Source: Bordetella genomosp. 13
GTDB lineage: Bacteria; Pseudomonadota; Gammaproteobacteria; Burkholderiales; Burkholderiaceae_B
Length of the DNA: 64,000 nt
Reading direction: 5' to 3'
Assembly: GCF_002119665.1 (NCBI RefSeq)
Contig: NZ_CP021111.1
Coordinates: 2,976,001-3,040,000, forward strand
Shown: in pieces, positions 34,342-43,280 of the stretch
Position numbering within the stretch: the stretch's first letter is position 1
Layout of the letters: each line of letters starts with the position of its first letter
Translations under genes and position numbers: made by a program
Notes under the pieces: model-generated
The model's input: only the letters and a program-made list of their open reading frames with translations
Told to the model about the DNA's origin: nothing
Database searches by the model: none

Positions 34342-37014
34342 TCATTCCTCGTCCTCGGCCTCCAGGTTCAGCCGCAGGAACGGCATGGCATCGCAGTACT
34401 TCAGGTCGTCGGGCCGCGCCGCAAAGTTGGCCGCGTAGCCGGAGGCGTATTCGTCGGCCAGGCCTTCGATGGCGCCGCGCCAGCGCGCCAGCAGGTCGGT
34501 CCACGCCACGCCTTCGAAAGCCTTGGTGGCTTCGGCGGGCGACACGCCGGCCAGGCCCAGGTCGGCATCGGCCAGCCCCTGCGCCGCGACCTGGCGCGCG
34601 TGGATCTGCGCCAGCACCAGCGCGGCCACGCCCGCCTCGGGCTGCTCGTCCGCCAGCACCGCGGCATAGAACGGCAGCTGCAGGTTCACCGGACGCGCGC
34701 GCGACCAGTCGGATTCCGGATTCGACGGGCTCATGCCCGTCTTGTAATCGACGATGACGGCCCTGCCATCCGGCAGGCGGTCCATGCGGTCCAGCCGCAC
34801 CGTCAGCGACAGCGCGCCGCGCGTCCACTGATGTTCGGCCTCGACCTGGCCGATCTCGAACGGGGTGCGCTGTGCCTCGAGATCGAGCCAGTCGCGCAGC
34901 ACGGAGTGCGCGCGGCCGCACTCCAGCGCGCGCAGCGCCGCGGGGTAGTCGGCCAGCGTATCGTCGGAGGCCTGCGCGATCGCCTGCTCGAGCAGCGCGG
35001 CCAGGCGGCCCTGCTCCATCGCTTCATGCAGGCGCTCCTGGTCGGGCAGCATGCCCCACACCAGTTCGAGGGCGCGGTGCAGGAACTGTCCGCGCACGCT
35101 CATGGCCGCGGCGTCGGCGTAGTCGGCCAGCGCGCGTCCGCCCAGGCGATGCCGCACGAAGGCCCACAACGGATTGCGCGCCTGCGTGTCCAGCACATCC
35201 AGACCGCCGGTTGCGCCCACGGCGTGCCCGTCGCCGGAGGGCGCCGGCAGCGGCGGGCCGCGTTCGTCGTCCAGCACCTGTTGCGGCAATGCGGGCGCGG
35301 CTGTCGCCACGGAAGGCCGCCACTCGGTCTCGCGCAGGTCGGCGATCAACGGCGAGGGCCGCAGTTCGCGCTCGCCCTCGGTGTGCGCGTGGCTGACGAT
35401 GACCTCGGGCGCGCAGGTGCACAAGGCCGCGTAGAGCGTCTCGGCCCACTGGCGCTCGCGCTCGGGCGTCGCGCGTGGGGCGCCCGCGGCCTTCAGCACG
35501 GCCAAGGGCAACAATGGATTGGGCTTGGGCGAGGCAGGCAGCACGTCGTCGGTCAGGCCCAGCAGCCAGATGCCGTCCCACGAACCGCCTTCGGCCTCGA
35601 GCAGGCCCAGCACGTCGAGCCGCGCCAGCGGATCGCGCTGCGGCTGGAAGGTGGTGGCCTCGGCCGCACGCGCCAGCAGGCGCACCGCGGCGCGTCCGTC
35701 CAGCGGACCCGCGGCCGGCGCCAGCGCGCCGTACCGGCCCAGCAGTTCGCCGAACGCGCCCACCACCTGGTACGCCACACTGTCCAACGGACGTTCGCCG
35801 GGATAGCCCAGCGCGCCCAGCGTCGCGCGCATGACAGGCATCCATGCGTCGGTGGCGGCCTGTCCGTTCAGCGCCCGCCATGCCTCGATGGCCTGCGGCC
35901 ACGCCGCCGCCACCGCGGTGCCCGCCAGGTCGCGCAGCCAACGCGACTGCGCCAGCGTGGCCGCCCCGCGCCGGCGCCAGCGCGCATCGGCGGCCGCGAG
36001 GCGCGCCGCATCGCGCACGTCGCCCGCGCAATGCCCGGCCAGCAGCGCGCCGCCCATGACGGACGCCTCGGCGCGGCCCGACTGGGCCATGCACGCCAGC
36101 GCGTCCAGCCAGGCCAGCGCCGCGCGCACGGCCGGCCATTCGGACAACGGCCGGCCCACCGCCACGTTGTACGCATGACCGCCCTCGGCCAGCGCGCGGC
36201 CCAGCACGCGGCGGGCAAAGGGAGACTCGTCCTCGAGCTGAGCGGAGACGATGGCGTAGCGGCCCTCGGGATGCTCGGCCAGCCGCTGCGCCGCCCACTG
36301 TGCCGCACAGCGCCATTCGGTGCCGCGATCGTGCGCGCCGTAGCGCTGCGGCACGGCCGCATCGCGCTGCCCGTCGGTCAGCCAGGCCAGTTGCGCGCCG
36401 CCGTCGCGCAAGGCCTGCAGCAGCGACTCGAAGCGCGGAGACACCTCGGCGAATCCGGCCAGCACCACGTGGGGCGGCGCGCGCAGCGTTCTCTGCTGCA
36501 ACGCAGACAGCACGCGTTCGTAGACGCGGCTGGCATCCTCGGCATCGATCTCGCGCAGGCGCCGCCGATAGTGCGCTCGCCAGCGCGAGAAGCCGCGGTA
36601 CTCGTCGGTCTCTCCGCCCGCCGGCACCCGCAGTCGCCACTCGTCCATCAACGCGTCGGCATCGACGGCCAGCCGGGCGGCCTGCGCCGTGTCCAGCAGC
36701 ACGCGCTCGGATTCTTCCTCCGAGATGGCGCTCACCCACAACATCTGCGCGGCGAATGCATCCAGTCGATAGGCAGGCAGGTCGGCCCCGGGCTCGAAGG
36801 CCAGTTCGTCGGCCGCCTCGCCGAGCCAGGCCGACAGCGGCACCACGCGCGGCAGTTCGCTGACCTGGCGCTCGCGACGCAGCTGCTGCGCAAGGTCGAG
36901 CACCAGCCGGCGCGCCAGGCGGTTGTTGACGGTAAGCACCAGCGTGCCGGCCGCGGGCAATGCCGCCACGTCCGGCAGCGCGATGGCCGCACGCACGGAG
37001 GATTCTTGGATCAT
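34342..37014 (-). CDS. PD-(D/E)XK nuclease family DNA repair protein, AddB-like
   Basis: An 890-residue protein with an inactivated-helicase-like N-terminal part (LVLTVNNRLARRLVLDLAQQ) and no Walker A. The C-terminal RecB-type nuclease shows GQFLHRALELVWG and the catalytic DYKTG in GRAVIVDYKTGMSP near 770, then LQLPFYAAVL. It resembles the proteobacterial 'probable DNA repair protein' family encoded beside a UvrD-like helicase. The four-Cys iron-sulfur staple of Firmicute AddB is not visible; only an isolated Cys in KYCDAMPF remains. It is probably the nuclease/scanning partner of the downstream helicase. Confidence 0.85.
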   Translation of the reverse strand: MIQESSVRAAIALPDVAALPAAGTLVLTVNNRLARRLVLDLAQQLRRERQVSELPRVVPLSAWLGEAADELAFEPGADLPAYRLDAFAAQMLWVSAISEEESERVLLDTAQAARLAVDADALMDEWRLRVPAGGETDEYRGFSRWRAHYRRRLREIDAEDASRVYERVLSALQQRTLRAPPHVVLAGFAEVSPRFESLLQALRDGGAQLAWLTDGQRDAAVPQRYGAHDRGTEWRCAAQWAAQRLAEHPEGRYAIVSAQLEDESPFARRVLGRALAEGGHAYNVAVGRPLSEWPAVRAALAWLDALACMAQSGRAEASVMGGALLAGHCAGDVRDAARLAAADARWRRRGAATLAQSRWLRDLAGTAVAAAWPQAIEAWRALNGQAATDAWMPVMRATLGALGYPGERPLDSVAYQVVGAFGELLGRYGALAPAAGPLDGRAAVRLLARAAEATTFQPQRDPLARLDVLGLLEAEGGSWDGIWLLGLTDDVLPASPKPNPLLPLAVLKAAGAPRATPERERQWAETLYAALCTCAPEVIVSHAHTEGERELRPSPLIADLRETEWRPSVATAAPALPQQVLDDERGPPLPAPSGDGHAVGATGGLDVLDTQARNPLWAFVRHRLGGRALADYADAAAMSVRGQFLHRALELVWGMLPDQERLHEAMEQGRLAALLEQAIAQASDDTLADYPAALRALECGRAHSVLRDWLDLEAQRTPFEIGQVEAEHQWTRGALSLTVRLDRMDRLPDGRAVIVDYKTGMSPSNPESDWSRARPVNLQLPFYAAVLADEQPEAGVAALVLAQIHARQVAAQGLADADLGLAGVSPAEATKAFEGVAWTDLLARWRGAIEGLADEYASGYAANFAARPDDLKYCDAMPFLRLNLEAEDEE

Positions 37015-37091
37015 GGATGCAAGCGCGCCGAGGCCGGCGCGCGGGTCGAATGAGCGATCACGAAGGCGCTAGGATAGCGTCCGCCGCCGCC

Positions 37092-37223
37092 TCAGAAACC
37101 GCACATCGCGGCCAGTGTTTCCCAGCTGGCGCGCATCTGCGGACTGCGGTAGCCCAGAAAGGCCAATCCCAGCACCGCCGCCAGCGCCAATCCGCCTATC
37201 CAGCGCCACGTTCGCGTCATCAT
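37092..37223 (-). CDS. Small single-pass membrane protein, 43 residues
   Basis: An ATGATG start preceded by GAGGAGCCTCGC (good ribosome binding site) opens a 43-residue frame. It has basic TRTWRW, then a hydrophobic helix IGGLALAAVLGLAFLGY (about 9-25), then a short polar tail ending in MCGF. It lies between the MFS gene and the AddB-like gene, all on the minus strand, with 22 and 77 bases of spacing. No function is known to me; membrane topology suggests an N-in anchor. Confidence 0.65.
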   Translation of the reverse strand: MMTRTWRWIGGLALAAVLGLAFLGYRSPQMRASWETLAAMCGF

Positions 37224-37245
37224 GCGAGGCTCCTCGATCAGGGAA

Positions 37246-38454
37246 CTAGGCGCCCTGCGCCGCCGGCTGTCCGACCGGGCGTTCCTTCACCGGCAGGCAC
37301 AGCAGGGCGGCCGCCACGGCCAGCGCCACGGACACCCACCACACCAGATCGTAATTGCCATCGCGGGCATATACAAAGCCGCCCAGCCACACGCCGCTGA
37401 AGCTGCCGACCTGATGGCCGAGGAACACGATGCCCGACAGCGTGGCGGCGTAGCGCAGCCCGTATATCTGGCCGATCAGGCCCTGCGTGAGCGGCACCGT
37501 GCCCAGCCAGAAGAAACCCATCCACGCCGCGAACGCATACAGCACCGGCGGCGACAAGGGCAGCGCGAGCAGCAGCACGATGCCCACGGCGCGCAGGGCA
37601 TACATCCCCGCCAGCAGCCGCTTCTTGCTGTACTTTCCGCCGAGCTTGCCCGCATAGAACGAGCCGAACACGTTGCACAGCCCGATGAGCGCGATGGCGG
37701 TGGCGCCATGGCCCGCATTCATGCCGTTGTCCTGCACGAAGGCGGGCAGGTGCAGCGTGATGAAGGCGGTGTGAAAGCCGCAGACGAAATAGCTCCAGAA
37801 CAGAAAATGGAAAGACGGGTGCCCCACCGCCTGCCGCACGGCGGCGCCCAGCGATTGCGTGGCGCCCGTTGCCGCCGCCTGCGCGACACGGCCGCGCAGG
37901 TACCAGGCCATCGGCACCGCCGTGGCGATCAGCAGCGACAAGGCCCACAGCGCCGACTGCCATCCCAGGCCGTCGATCAGGACCTGACCCGACGGCACGA
38001 CGACGAACTGGCCCATCGAGCCGCCCGCGCTGGCGATGCCCATGGCGGTGCTGCGATGGGCGGGCGGCACGGCGCGCGCCACGATGGGCAGGATCACGGG
38101 GAAGGTGGTGCCCGCCTGGCCCAGGCCCACCAGCACGCCGGCCGTCAGATACAGGGTGAGCTCGTCGCCGGCGTAGCGCGTGCCTATCATGCCCAGCGCA
38201 TACAGCACCGCGCCCAGCGCGATGGTGCGGCCGGAACCATAACGGTCCGCCATCATGCCCATCAGGATGCAGGCCAGGCCCCACACGAGGTTCTGCAAAG
38301 CGAAGGCCATGGAGAACACGTCCCGCCCCCAGCCGTGGGCCAGCCCCATCGGCGGCATGAAGAGGCCGAACGTGGCGCGCACGCCCATGGCGAGCAGCAC
38401 GACGAGCGTGCCCAGCGCGATGATGCGCATGGAAGCGGATTCGGATTGCGGCAT
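37246..38454 (-). CDS. MFS transporter (OFA/oxalate-formate antiporter-like)
   Basis: A 402-residue major facilitator with about 12 helices. The loop 2-3 signature appears as GMMADRYGSGRTIALG near 66, and loop 8-9 as GGKYSKKRLLAG near 275. The overall style (SFGLFMPPM start, GxxxGxG patterns) resembles monocarboxylate/oxalate-formate type carriers. The substrate is unknown. It is the first gene of a possible unit with the small membrane protein and the AddB-like gene. Confidence 0.85.
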   Translation of the reverse strand: MPQSESASMRIIALGTLVVLLAMGVRATFGLFMPPMGLAHGWGRDVFSMAFALQNLVWGLACILMGMMADRYGSGRTIALGAVLYALGMIGTRYAGDELTLYLTAGVLVGLGQAGTTFPVILPIVARAVPPAHRSTAMGIASAGGSMGQFVVVPSGQVLIDGLGWQSALWALSLLIATAVPMAWYLRGRVAQAAATGATQSLGAAVRQAVGHPSFHFLFWSYFVCGFHTAFITLHLPAFVQDNGMNAGHGATAIALIGLCNVFGSFYAGKLGGKYSKKRLLAGMYALRAVGIVLLLALPLSPPVLYAFAAWMGFFWLGTVPLTQGLIGQIYGLRYAATLSGIVFLGHQVGSFSGVWLGGFVYARDGNYDLVWWVSVALAVAAALLCLPVKERPVGQPAAQGA

Positions 38455-38563
38455 GGAACCGGCCTTATGAGTGTTGTGATGGGCGGCGCCCCCTCCTCGG
38501 GGCGGCCCCGGCGCGCGAGGCGACCGTCATCATACGCGCTGTCGACGCGAGGGCGCCGCCGCG

Positions 38564-38582
38564 CGCGCCGCCGGACGGCGCG
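38564..38582. repeat. GC-rich hairpin upstream of tRNA-Arg
   Basis: CGCGCCG and CGGCGCG surround a 5-base loop. A second hairpin, CTTTCCGCC / GGCGGAAAG (about 38600-38624), directly abuts the tRNA. Neither has a T-run. They may mark the end of a former upstream unit or a processing site. Confidence 0.45.
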
Positions 38583-38627
38583 TACTGGTAGACTTACGGT
38601 CTTTCCGCCCGCCGCGGCGGAAAGCGT

Positions 38628-38702
38628 CTCGCCGTAGTTAAATGGATATAACCGGCCCCTCCTAAGGGTCAATTGGTGGTTCGATTCCACCCGGCGAGGC
38701 CA
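38628..38702 (+). tRNA. tRNA-Arg(CCT)
   Basis: Cloverleaf drawn by hand: acceptor CTCGCCG pairs with CGGCGAG, discriminator G and encoded CCA (38700-38702). The anticodon arm GGCCC-CTCCTAA-GGGTC has anticodon CCT, and the T arm is GGTGG-TTCGATT-CCACC. The D arm is short. It decodes the AGG arginine codon, rare in this GC-rich genome. The 3' end is a frequent island integration site, but the DNA downstream here looks like normal backbone. Confidence 0.95.
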
Positions 38703-38778
38703 TCGCCTCCGTTGTCCTTTCCCCTCCAGCCTGTCCCGCGCCCCGCAGCACCGACGATGTTGGTTTGCCTGGGTGTTT

Positions 38779-38807
38779 TTGCCGCATCTGCAATACGGAC
38801 CTAATTA
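38779..38807 (+). promoter_or_regulatory. Candidate sigma-70 promoter for the endopeptidase gene
   Basis: TTGCCG (38779-38784) and TAATTA (38802-38807) are spaced by 17 bases in an AT-rich stretch between tRNA-Arg and the endopeptidase gene. The start site would lie near 38814, leaving a leader of about 145 bases. Confidence 0.45.
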
Positions 38808-38959
38808 AAACTGTGCAATGATGTGCGGCATGCTTGCGAAGCAGCTAAAAAGTCTGTTTAATTTCCGCACGTAACTCACTAATTTGGCTGGGCTTTTTTA
38901 GCACCGTTCGAATCGGCACGGCGCAATATCCCCATACAAGTTCTGGATCTGCTTACACC

Positions 38960-40204
38960 ATGGCTCTACACTGGATCCGCGCAACCGTGGCGGCGGCTAC
39001 CCTGGCGATAGGGGCGGGCGTGCTGGCCGCGCCCATGGCGTACGCGGCCGCGAATCCCTGCAAGAGCCAACCCTCGTCCGCGGCGTGCAAGAAACAGCAG
39101 GCCAGCGCCAAGTCGACCGGCGCGAAGAAAACCGAGACCAAGAGCGCAAGCAAGAAAGCGTCGACCGCCAAGTCCGAGTCCAAGGCCGCGGCCAAGTCAT
39201 CCTCCAAGACCGCCTCCGCCAAGAGCGGCGCCAGATCGGCCACCAAGACGTCGGGCAAGTCCTCCGCCAAATCGTCGTCCAAGTCCGCGGCCAAGAGCAG
39301 CGCCAAGTCCTCCAGAACGGCCAAGGCCAGTGCCAAGACAACGGCCGCCCAGAAGCGCAGCGCCAAGGCCGCGGCGCGCGAACGCTCGCGTGCCGCCGCC
39401 CGCAAGGTCGTTTCCGACCCCACGGTGCTGGCCGCCGTTTCCGATCCGCGCGAAGACATCGCCGCGCTGCGTTCCAGCACCGCCTATGTCCAGGATCTCG
39501 AAACGTCGGACGTGCTCTTCGCCAAGAACGAGAACGTGGTACGTCCCATCGCCTCCATCTCCAAGCTGATGACCGCGCTGGTGGTGGTGGATGCCAACCT
39601 GCCGATGGACGAGGTGCTGCAGATCTCGGAAGAAGACGTCGACGTGCTCAAGCACAGCAGCTCGCGCCTGGACGTGGGCACGCAGCTTACCCGCGGCGAC
39701 ATGCTGCACCTGGCGCTGATGTCTTCCGAGAACCGCGCCGCGCACGCGCTGGCCCGCCACTATCCGGGCGGCCTGCCGGCCTTCGTGGCCGCCATGAATC
39801 AAAAGGCGCAGGCGCTGGGCATGACCAGCACGCACTTCGTCGAACCCACCGGCCTGTCCAGCGAAAACGTCTCTTCGCCGCGCGACCTGGCCCGCATGGT
39901 GCGCGCCGCCTCGCAGCGCCCGCTGATCCACCGCTACTCCACCGACACCGAGTACGAGGTCGAGGTCAAGACCCGAACCCAGACCTTCCGCAACACCAAC
40001 CTGCTGGTGCGCAAGCCGGACTGGGACATCAAGGTGTCCAAGACCGGCTACATCAGCGAAGCCGGCGAATGCCTGGTGATGATGGCGCGCATCGACGGCC
40101 GCGACCTGGCCATCGTGCTGCTCGACTCGCAAGGCAAGCTGTCGCGCATCGGCGATGCTGTGCGCATCCGCCGCATCCTGCAGAACCAGGTGGCAATGCT
40201 CTGA
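38960..40204 (+). CDS. pbpG: D-alanyl-D-alanine endopeptidase/carboxypeptidase (PBP7-like) with Lys/Ser/Ala-rich linker
   Basis: A periplasmic low-molecular-weight penicillin-binding protein of 414 residues that trims peptidoglycan cross-links. The signal peptide is residues 1-30 (AAPMAYAAANP). The S11 peptidase motifs are SISK near 199 (nucleophile Ser), SSENR near 257 (SxN) and KTGYISEAG near 360. Unusually, about residues 45-140 are a low-complexity KSSSKSAAKSS-like segment, much longer and more basic than the usual linker. It may bind nucleic acid or anionic wall polymers. Confidence 0.9.
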   Translation: MALHWIRATVAAATLAIGAGVLAAPMAYAAANPCKSQPSSAACKKQQASAKSTGAKKTETKSASKKASTAKSESKAAAKSSSKTASAKSGARSATKTSGKSSAKSSSKSAAKSSAKSSRTAKASAKTTAAQKRSAKAAARERSRAAARKVVSDPTVLAAVSDPREDIAALRSSTAYVQDLETSDVLFAKNENVVRPIASISKLMTALVVVDANLPMDEVLQISEEDVDVLKHSSSRLDVGTQLTRGDMLHLALMSSENRAAHALARHYPGGLPAFVAAMNQKAQALGMTSTHFVEPTGLSSENVSSPRDLARMVRAASQRPLIHRYSTDTEYEVEVKTRTQTFRNTNLLVRKPDWDIKVSKTGYISEAGECLVMMARIDGRDLAIVLLDSQGKLSRIGDAVRIRRILQNQVAML

Positions 40205-40257
40205 TGCTTTGATGCGGATCGGCCGGCCGCCGCGGCGGGCCGGCGCCTGTCGGGACG

Positions 40258-40635
40258 CTACGCGGCCCGCGCCGAGGGCGCCTCGTCGTACAGCCCCTCG
40301 GGCAATCCCCTCAGCACCTCGCGCACGTCCAGCCCGCGTATGGGCACGCCGGCATCGGCCGGGATGCGGCCCTGAGCGATCAGCAGTTGATAGCGCAGGC
40401 AGCACACCCGCAGGAAGGACGTGAAGTTCGCGGCCTGGCCGCGGTGGGCGACCAGTTCGTCGTACAGGCGCTCGATCAGCTGCGTCACGCGCATGCCGTC
40501 GCGGGCGGCGATCTCCTGCAGCACGTTCCAGAACAGCTTCTCGAGGCGCACGCTGGTGGCCGCGCCGTGCAGCCGCAGCGAGCGCGACTCGGGCGCGTAA
40601 GAATCCGGGTCGGCGCGGATGAAGATTTCGCACAT
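40258..40635 (-). CDS. Ribbon-helix-helix domain protein
   Basis: A 125-residue protein whose central part (about 21-60: RSLRLHGAATSVRLEKLFWNVLQEIAARDGMRVTQL) fits a ribbon-helix-helix DNA-binding fold of the RHH_4 type. The short ELVAHRGQAANFTSFLRVCCL extension is typical. The role is probably transcriptional regulation, target unknown. It lies convergent with the endopeptidase gene. Confidence 0.75.
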   Translation of the reverse strand: MCEIFIRADPDSYAPESRSLRLHGAATSVRLEKLFWNVLQEIAARDGMRVTQLIERLYDELVAHRGQAANFTSFLRVCCLRYQLLIAQGRIPADAGVPIRGLDVREVLRGLPEGLYDEAPSARAA

Positions 40636-40805
40636 GGCAGTCTCCTGGTGGCGAGCGCTGCGGCCAATGTACGATCATCGCGGCCCGCGCGGCAAGGCGG
40701 CCCCCCACCGGCCGATGTCCGCCGCGCCGGGACGGCCCGGTCTGCCCCTCGGTGCGTTCCCTCACGGAGGAAGACCGGGACAGCGCAGCGAGACCGGGGC
40801 CAGGT

Positions 40806-41384
40806 TCAGTGCGAGATGCGCGTGCCCAGTACTTCGAGAAACTGCGCCATCCAGGCGGGATGCGCCGGCCACGCGGGCGCGGTGACCAGGTTGCCGTCGG
40901 TGTGCGCCTGGTCGATGCCGATCTCCGCGTAGGTGCCGCCGCCCAGGCGCACCTCGGGCGCGCAGGCGGGATAGGCCGAGCACGTGCGCCCTTTCAGGAT
41001 GCCGGCCGCGGCCAGCAGCTGCGCGCCGTGGCAGATCGCGGCGATGGGTTTCTTCGCTTGATCGAAGTGCCGCACGATGTCCAGCACGCGCTCGTTCAGG
41101 CGCAGGTATTCGGGCGCGCGTCCGCCGGGGATGACCAGGCCGTCGTAGGACTTCGGGTCGACCTGGTCGAAGTCGTGGGTCAGCTTGAAGCGGTGGCCGG
41201 GTTTTTCGCTATAGGTCTGCGCGCCTTCGAAATCATGGATGGCGGTAGCCACGGTGTCGCCGGCCTTCTTGTCGGGGCACACGGCGTGGACCGCGTGGCC
41301 GACTGCCAGCAGGGTCTGGAACGGCACCATGGTCTCGTAGTCTTCGGCGTAGTCGCCGACCAGCATCAGCAGTGTCTTGCTCAT
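40806..41384 (-). CDS. DJ-1/PfpI family protein
   Basis: A 192-residue protein with the flavodoxin-like DJ-1 fold. The nucleophile elbow [14 protein letters not shown] (Cys near 113, His next to it) and [16 protein letters not shown] near 80 match PfpI-like glyoxalase or deglycase proteins. I chose [17 protein letters not shown] at 41384, whose Glu lies where the family has a conserved acidic residue. The physiological role is open: stress chaperone or glyoxalase III. Confidence 0.85.
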   Translation of the reverse strand: MSKTLLMLVGDYAEDYETMVPFQTLLAVGHAVHAVCPDKKAGDTVATAIHDFEGAQTYSEKPGHRFKLTHDFDQVDPKSYDGLVIPGGRAPEYLRLNERVLDIVRHFDQAKKPIAAICHGAQLLAAAGILKGRTCSAYPACAPEVRLGGGTYAEIGIDQAHTDGNLVTAPAWPAHPAWMAQFLEVLGTRISH

Positions 41385-41714
41385 GTCGTCTCCGCAAAAG
41401 GGCGCGGCGCGGACCATCCGGCCGCAGAGTGTCACGATTGTTATTGGTGTTGTCGCGGGGACATTGTGCTTGGGCAGCGGGATGGATAGGTGGTATGTGG
41501 ATACCTCTTGCCGCCGTTGGTCGCCTCCGCTATGTGCCTCGCGGACTTTGTAGCCGTTGTCGTGTGCTGCGGAGGGTTGTGTTCTTCTGGCCGCGGCAGG
41601 CGCACCTGCGAAGTCTCGTCCTCGCGCTGAAGCGCTGCGGGCGCGACTTCTCCGGCACGCCTGCCGCTGTCAGCAACGCAATTCGGAGCAAAGGCAGGCA
41701 GAGGAGAGAGGAAA
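41385..41714. other. Non-coding stretch of 330 bases
   Basis: Between the DJ-1/PfpI gene start and the ybaK stop I see no convincing coding frame: short frames here lack ribosome binding sites and have poor composition. There is also no terminator with a T-run and no tRNA. The near-inverted pair GAAGTCTCGTCCTCGCGCTG and CAGCGCTTCAGCGCGAGGAC-like sequence around 41605-41655 suggests some folding. Confidence 0.5.
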
Positions 41715-42203
41715 CTACTCCAGCGCCACGCTCACCGGTTTCGCATCCAGCAGCGCCACCAGTACCTTGGGGTCGATGTTGACCAGGTAGCCGCGGCGGC
41801 CGCCGTTGATGTAGATGCGGGGGCATTCGAGGACAGTGGCTTCTACCCAGACGGCCATGCGCTTGCGGGTGCCGAAGGGCGAGGTGCCGCCTACCTGGTA
41901 GCCGGAATGGCGTTGGGCCACCTCGGGCTTGCAGGGCGCGACCTTTTTCAGGCCGGCCTGGCGGGCCAGGTTCTTGGTGGAGACTTCGCGGTCGCCGTGC
42001 ATCAGCACCACCAGGGGCCGCGCGTCCTCGTCTTCCATGATGAGCGTCTTCACCACGATGTGCGGGTCCACCCCCAGCTGGCGCGCCGACTCGTTGGCGC
42101 CGCCGTGGTCGACGTAGTCGTAGGGGTGTTCGGTGTAGTCCACCTTGTGCTGCTTCAGGAACTGGGTGGCGGGCGTTTCGGAGACGTGGCGGGCTTTGCT
42201 CAT
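41715..42203 (-). CDS. ybaK: Cys-tRNA(Pro)/Cys-tRNA(Cys) deacylase YbaK
   Basis: YbaK hydrolyses cysteine mischarged onto tRNA(Pro) in trans to prolyl-tRNA synthetase. The 162-residue length matches. Family residues include the conserved Lys in HIVVKTLIMEDED near 52, the GDREVSTKNLARQAG segment, and GYQVGGTSPFGTRKRMAVWVE near 101-121. Residues 1-20 hold the typical TPATQFLKQHKVDY opening. Confidence 0.93.
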   Translation of the reverse strand: MSKARHVSETPATQFLKQHKVDYTEHPYDYVDHGGANESARQLGVDPHIVVKTLIMEDEDARPLVVLMHGDREVSTKNLARQAGLKKVAPCKPEVAQRHSGYQVGGTSPFGTRKRMAVWVEATVLECPRIYINGGRRGYLVNIDPKVLVALLDAKPVSVALE

Positions 42204-42278
42204 GGCGCGATCGGTTGAAAGCTGTCGTCCGCGTCGGCGCGGGCGGCGTTCACGGCAGCAAGTGTAGGCGACGCCGCA

Positions 42279-43211
42279 TCAACCTCTTGGATGATGCGCC
42301 GCATGCAGGGCCTTCAGGCGCTCGCGCGCCACGTGCGTGTAGATCTGCGTGGTGGAGATGTCGGCATGGCCCAGCAGCATCTGCACCACGCGCAGGTCGG
42401 CGCCGTGGTTCAGCAGGTGCGTGGCGAAGGCGTGGCGCAGCACGTGCGGCGACAGCGGCGCGCGGATGTCGGCCTGCAGCGCATACTTCTTCACCAGTTG
42501 CCAGAAGGCCTGCCGCGTCATGGCCTGCGTGCGCGCGGTGATGAACAGCGCGTCGCTGACGCGCGCGCCCGCCAGTTCGGGCCGGGCCTGGCGCAGATAG
42601 CGGTCGATCCAGTGCGCCGCCTCGGCGCCCAGCGGCACCAGGCGGTCCTTGCCGCCCTTGCCCAGCACCACGCGCACGACGCCCTCGTTCAGGCTGACGT
42701 CCAGCGCGCGCAGGCCCACGAGCTCGGAGACGCGCAGCCCCGTGGCGTACAGCGTCTCGAGCATGGCGCGGTCGCGCAGGCCGCGCGCCGTGTCCAGGTC
42801 GGGCGCGCGCAGCAGCGCATCCACCTGCGCCTCGGACAAGGTCTTGGGCAGGCGCGGCGGCTGCTTCGCGGCCACCAGCGTCAGGCAGGGATCGCGCGGG
42901 CTGCGGCGCTCGCGCAGCGCCCAGGCATAGAAGCGCCGCAATGCGGCCAGCCTGCGGTTGGCGGTGGTGGGCCGGCTGTCCTCGTGGCGCGCGGCGAACC
43001 AGCCCTCGATGTGCGCGGCCTCGGCCTGCGCCAGCGGCACGGGCGCGGGCCAGCCGCTGGCCGCGGGGGTCTCGATCCAGGCTGCGAAGGCCGTCAGGTC
43101 GCGGCGATACGCGGCCAGCGTGTTGGCCGCCAGGCCGTCTTCCAGCCAGACGGCGTCGATGAATGCGTCGATATCGGCCTGCGAGGCCAGCGGAGTTGCG
43201 GAGACGGACAT
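42279..43211 (-). CDS. xerD: Site-specific tyrosine recombinase XerD
   Basis: XerD acts with XerC and FtsK at dif to resolve chromosome dimers. The 310-residue protein has the SAM-like N-terminal domain (IDAFIDAVWLEDGLAANTLAAYRRDL). The catalytic residues are Arg in LYATGLRVSELVGL, Lys in GKGGKDRLVPL, HxxR in SPHVLRHAFATHLLNHGA, His in LGHADISTTQ and nucleophile Tyr in IYTHV. Length and spacing fit XerD rather than a phage integrase, and no attachment site is present. Confidence 0.95.
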   Translation of the reverse strand: MSVSATPLASQADIDAFIDAVWLEDGLAANTLAAYRRDLTAFAAWIETPAASGWPAPVPLAQAEAAHIEGWFAARHEDSRPTTANRRLAALRRFYAWALRERRSPRDPCLTLVAAKQPPRLPKTLSEAQVDALLRAPDLDTARGLRDRAMLETLYATGLRVSELVGLRALDVSLNEGVVRVVLGKGGKDRLVPLGAEAAHWIDRYLRQARPELAGARVSDALFITARTQAMTRQAFWQLVKKYALQADIRAPLSPHVLRHAFATHLLNHGADLRVVQMLLGHADISTTQIYTHVARERLKALHAAHHPRG

Positions 43212-43280
43212 GTCGCGTGAAAGAGGCCCTGTGGGCCCGCCCGCGCCGCGCGGGCGCCGGCCTTGGGCCGATGCCGCATT

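Noticed and set aside
30486..34757. Open frame of over 1400 codons opposite the AddA-like gene
   Set aside because: The opposite strand encodes a full helicase with all motifs; this frame has only composition-driven residues and runs through tandem repeats.
38628..38702. Genomic island at tRNA-Arg(CCT)
   Set aside because: No integrase, no repeated tRNA 3' end and no foreign-looking genes follow; the only tyrosine recombinase nearby is XerD-like and lies 3.5 kb away among backbone genes.
42279..43211. Phage-type integrase
   Set aside because: Length, motif spacing and absence of attachment sites fit XerD.
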